From NCBI GenBank assembly GCA_020849155.1, contig JADLGU010000076.1, positions 1 to 6,825 on the forward strand: a stretch of DNA of 6,825 bases. Reading direction: 5' to 3'. Each line of letters starts with the position of its first letter. The stretch's first letter is position 1. Position numbers and translations under genes: made by a program. The DNA is from Rhodocyclaceae bacterium. GTDB taxonomy: Bacteria > Pseudomonadota > Gammaproteobacteria > Burkholderiales > Rhodocyclaceae. Below the pieces are notes generated by a model, which worked only from the letters and a program-made list of their open reading frames with translations, searched no databases and had not been told where the DNA came from. Below are positions 6,558-6,825 of the stretch, piece after piece.

Positions 6558-6825
6558 TTAACGCTGGAGCTGCTGTTCGAGCATGTGCAAGGTGCGGTAG
6601 CAGGGCAGCACCTGCGCCACGCTCGCATTCGGTTCGCGGCCTTCGCGGATGGCGGCGAAGAATTCGCGGTCCTGCAGTTCGATGCCGTTTATCGACACGT
6701 CCACCTTCGACACGTCGATCTTCTCGTCCTTGCCGTTCACCAGGTCGTCGTAGCGGGCGATGTAGGTGCCGGTGTCGCCGATGTAGCGGAAGAAGGTGCC
6801 GAGCGGGCCGTCGTTGTTGAAGGAC
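6558..6825 (-). CDS. ligC: 4-carboxy-2-hydroxymuconate-6-semialdehyde dehydrogenase, C-terminal part
   Basis: Only the last 88 codons are inside the window; the start is beyond the right edge. The enzyme oxidises the LigAB ring-cleavage product, in its hemiacetal form, to 2-pyrone-4,6-dicarboxylate with NAD(P)+. The fragment is the C-terminal substrate-binding part of a Gfo/Idh/MocA-type oxidoreductase and carries stretches typical of LigC/PmdC: SFNNDGPLGTFFRYIGDTG, TYIARYDDLV, NGIELQDREFFAAIREGREP and a final helix CYRTLHMLEQQLQ. It is distinguished from generic Gfo/Idh proteins by the FFRYIGDTGTYIARYDDL segment, which I recall from Sphingobium LigC. The N-terminal NAD(P)-binding domain cannot be checked here. 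It ends in TAA 22 bp before dctP, in the same operon. Confidence 0.88.
   Translation of the reverse strand, partial: SFNNDGPLGTFFRYIGDTGTYIARYDDLVNGKDEKIDVSKVDVSINGIELQDREFFAAIREGREPNASVAQVLPCYRTLHMLEQQLQR

Noticed and set aside
6614..6628. A 15-nt match between the end of ligC and the ligA-ligB spacer (CCACGCTCGCATTCG on opposite strands).
   Set aside because: In ligC it encodes the family-typical residues PNASVA region and lacks the flanking G/C runs; a chance match in GC-rich DNA is the simpler explanation.
1..6825. tRNA, rRNA, CRISPR array, insertion sequence, toxin-antitoxin or phage genes.
   Set aside because: No such structure, repeat array, transposase or related motif was seen; the window is almost fully occupied by catabolic and transport genes.

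Overview
The window looks like part of an aromatic-acid catabolic operon from a GC-rich proteobacterium, most likely a betaproteobacterium. The pointers are the strong G/C bias at third codon positions, the gene content (PobA plus the LigA/LigB/LigC protocatechuate 4,5-cleavage enzymes) and a GC-rich intergenic repeat of a style I associate with Burkholderiales and Rhodocyclales. The genus cannot be fixed from the sequence alone.

Apart from the 3' end of one unrecognised plus-strand gene at the left edge, every gene is on the minus strand and reads right to left: ligC (3' part only), dctP, dctQ, dctM, an aldo/keto reductase, ligA, ligB, pobA. Gaps are 22, 49, -1, 2, 10, 85 and 28 bp, so a single transcript is likely. 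No promoter is visible, and the main one is probably beyond the right edge, upstream of ligC. PobA converges on the plus-strand gene across only 22 bp, with no clear terminator between them.

The pathway fits together. A tripartite TRAP transporter (DctP binding protein, DctQ small membrane subunit, DctM large permease) probably imports an aromatic acid. PobA hydroxylates 4-hydroxybenzoate to protocatechuate. LigA (alpha) and LigB (beta) form the Fe(II) extradiol dioxygenase that cleaves protocatechuate to 4-carboxy-2-hydroxymuconate-6-semialdehyde. LigC oxidises that product to 2-pyrone-4,6-dicarboxylate. The later steps (LigI, LigJ, LigK type enzymes) and a regulator are not in the window. 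The aldo/keto reductase has a complete catalytic tetrad but no assigned role in this pathway.

The chemistry is known. The points worth a second look are a perfect 15-bp hairpin between dctP and dctQ, the absence of a Shine-Dalgarno at dctQ, a repeat-like 85-bp spacer separating ligA from ligB, an Ala-33/His-34 substitution in the NADPH-selectivity segment of PobA, and the aldo/keto reductase embedded in the operon. I see no evidence for a wholly new system.
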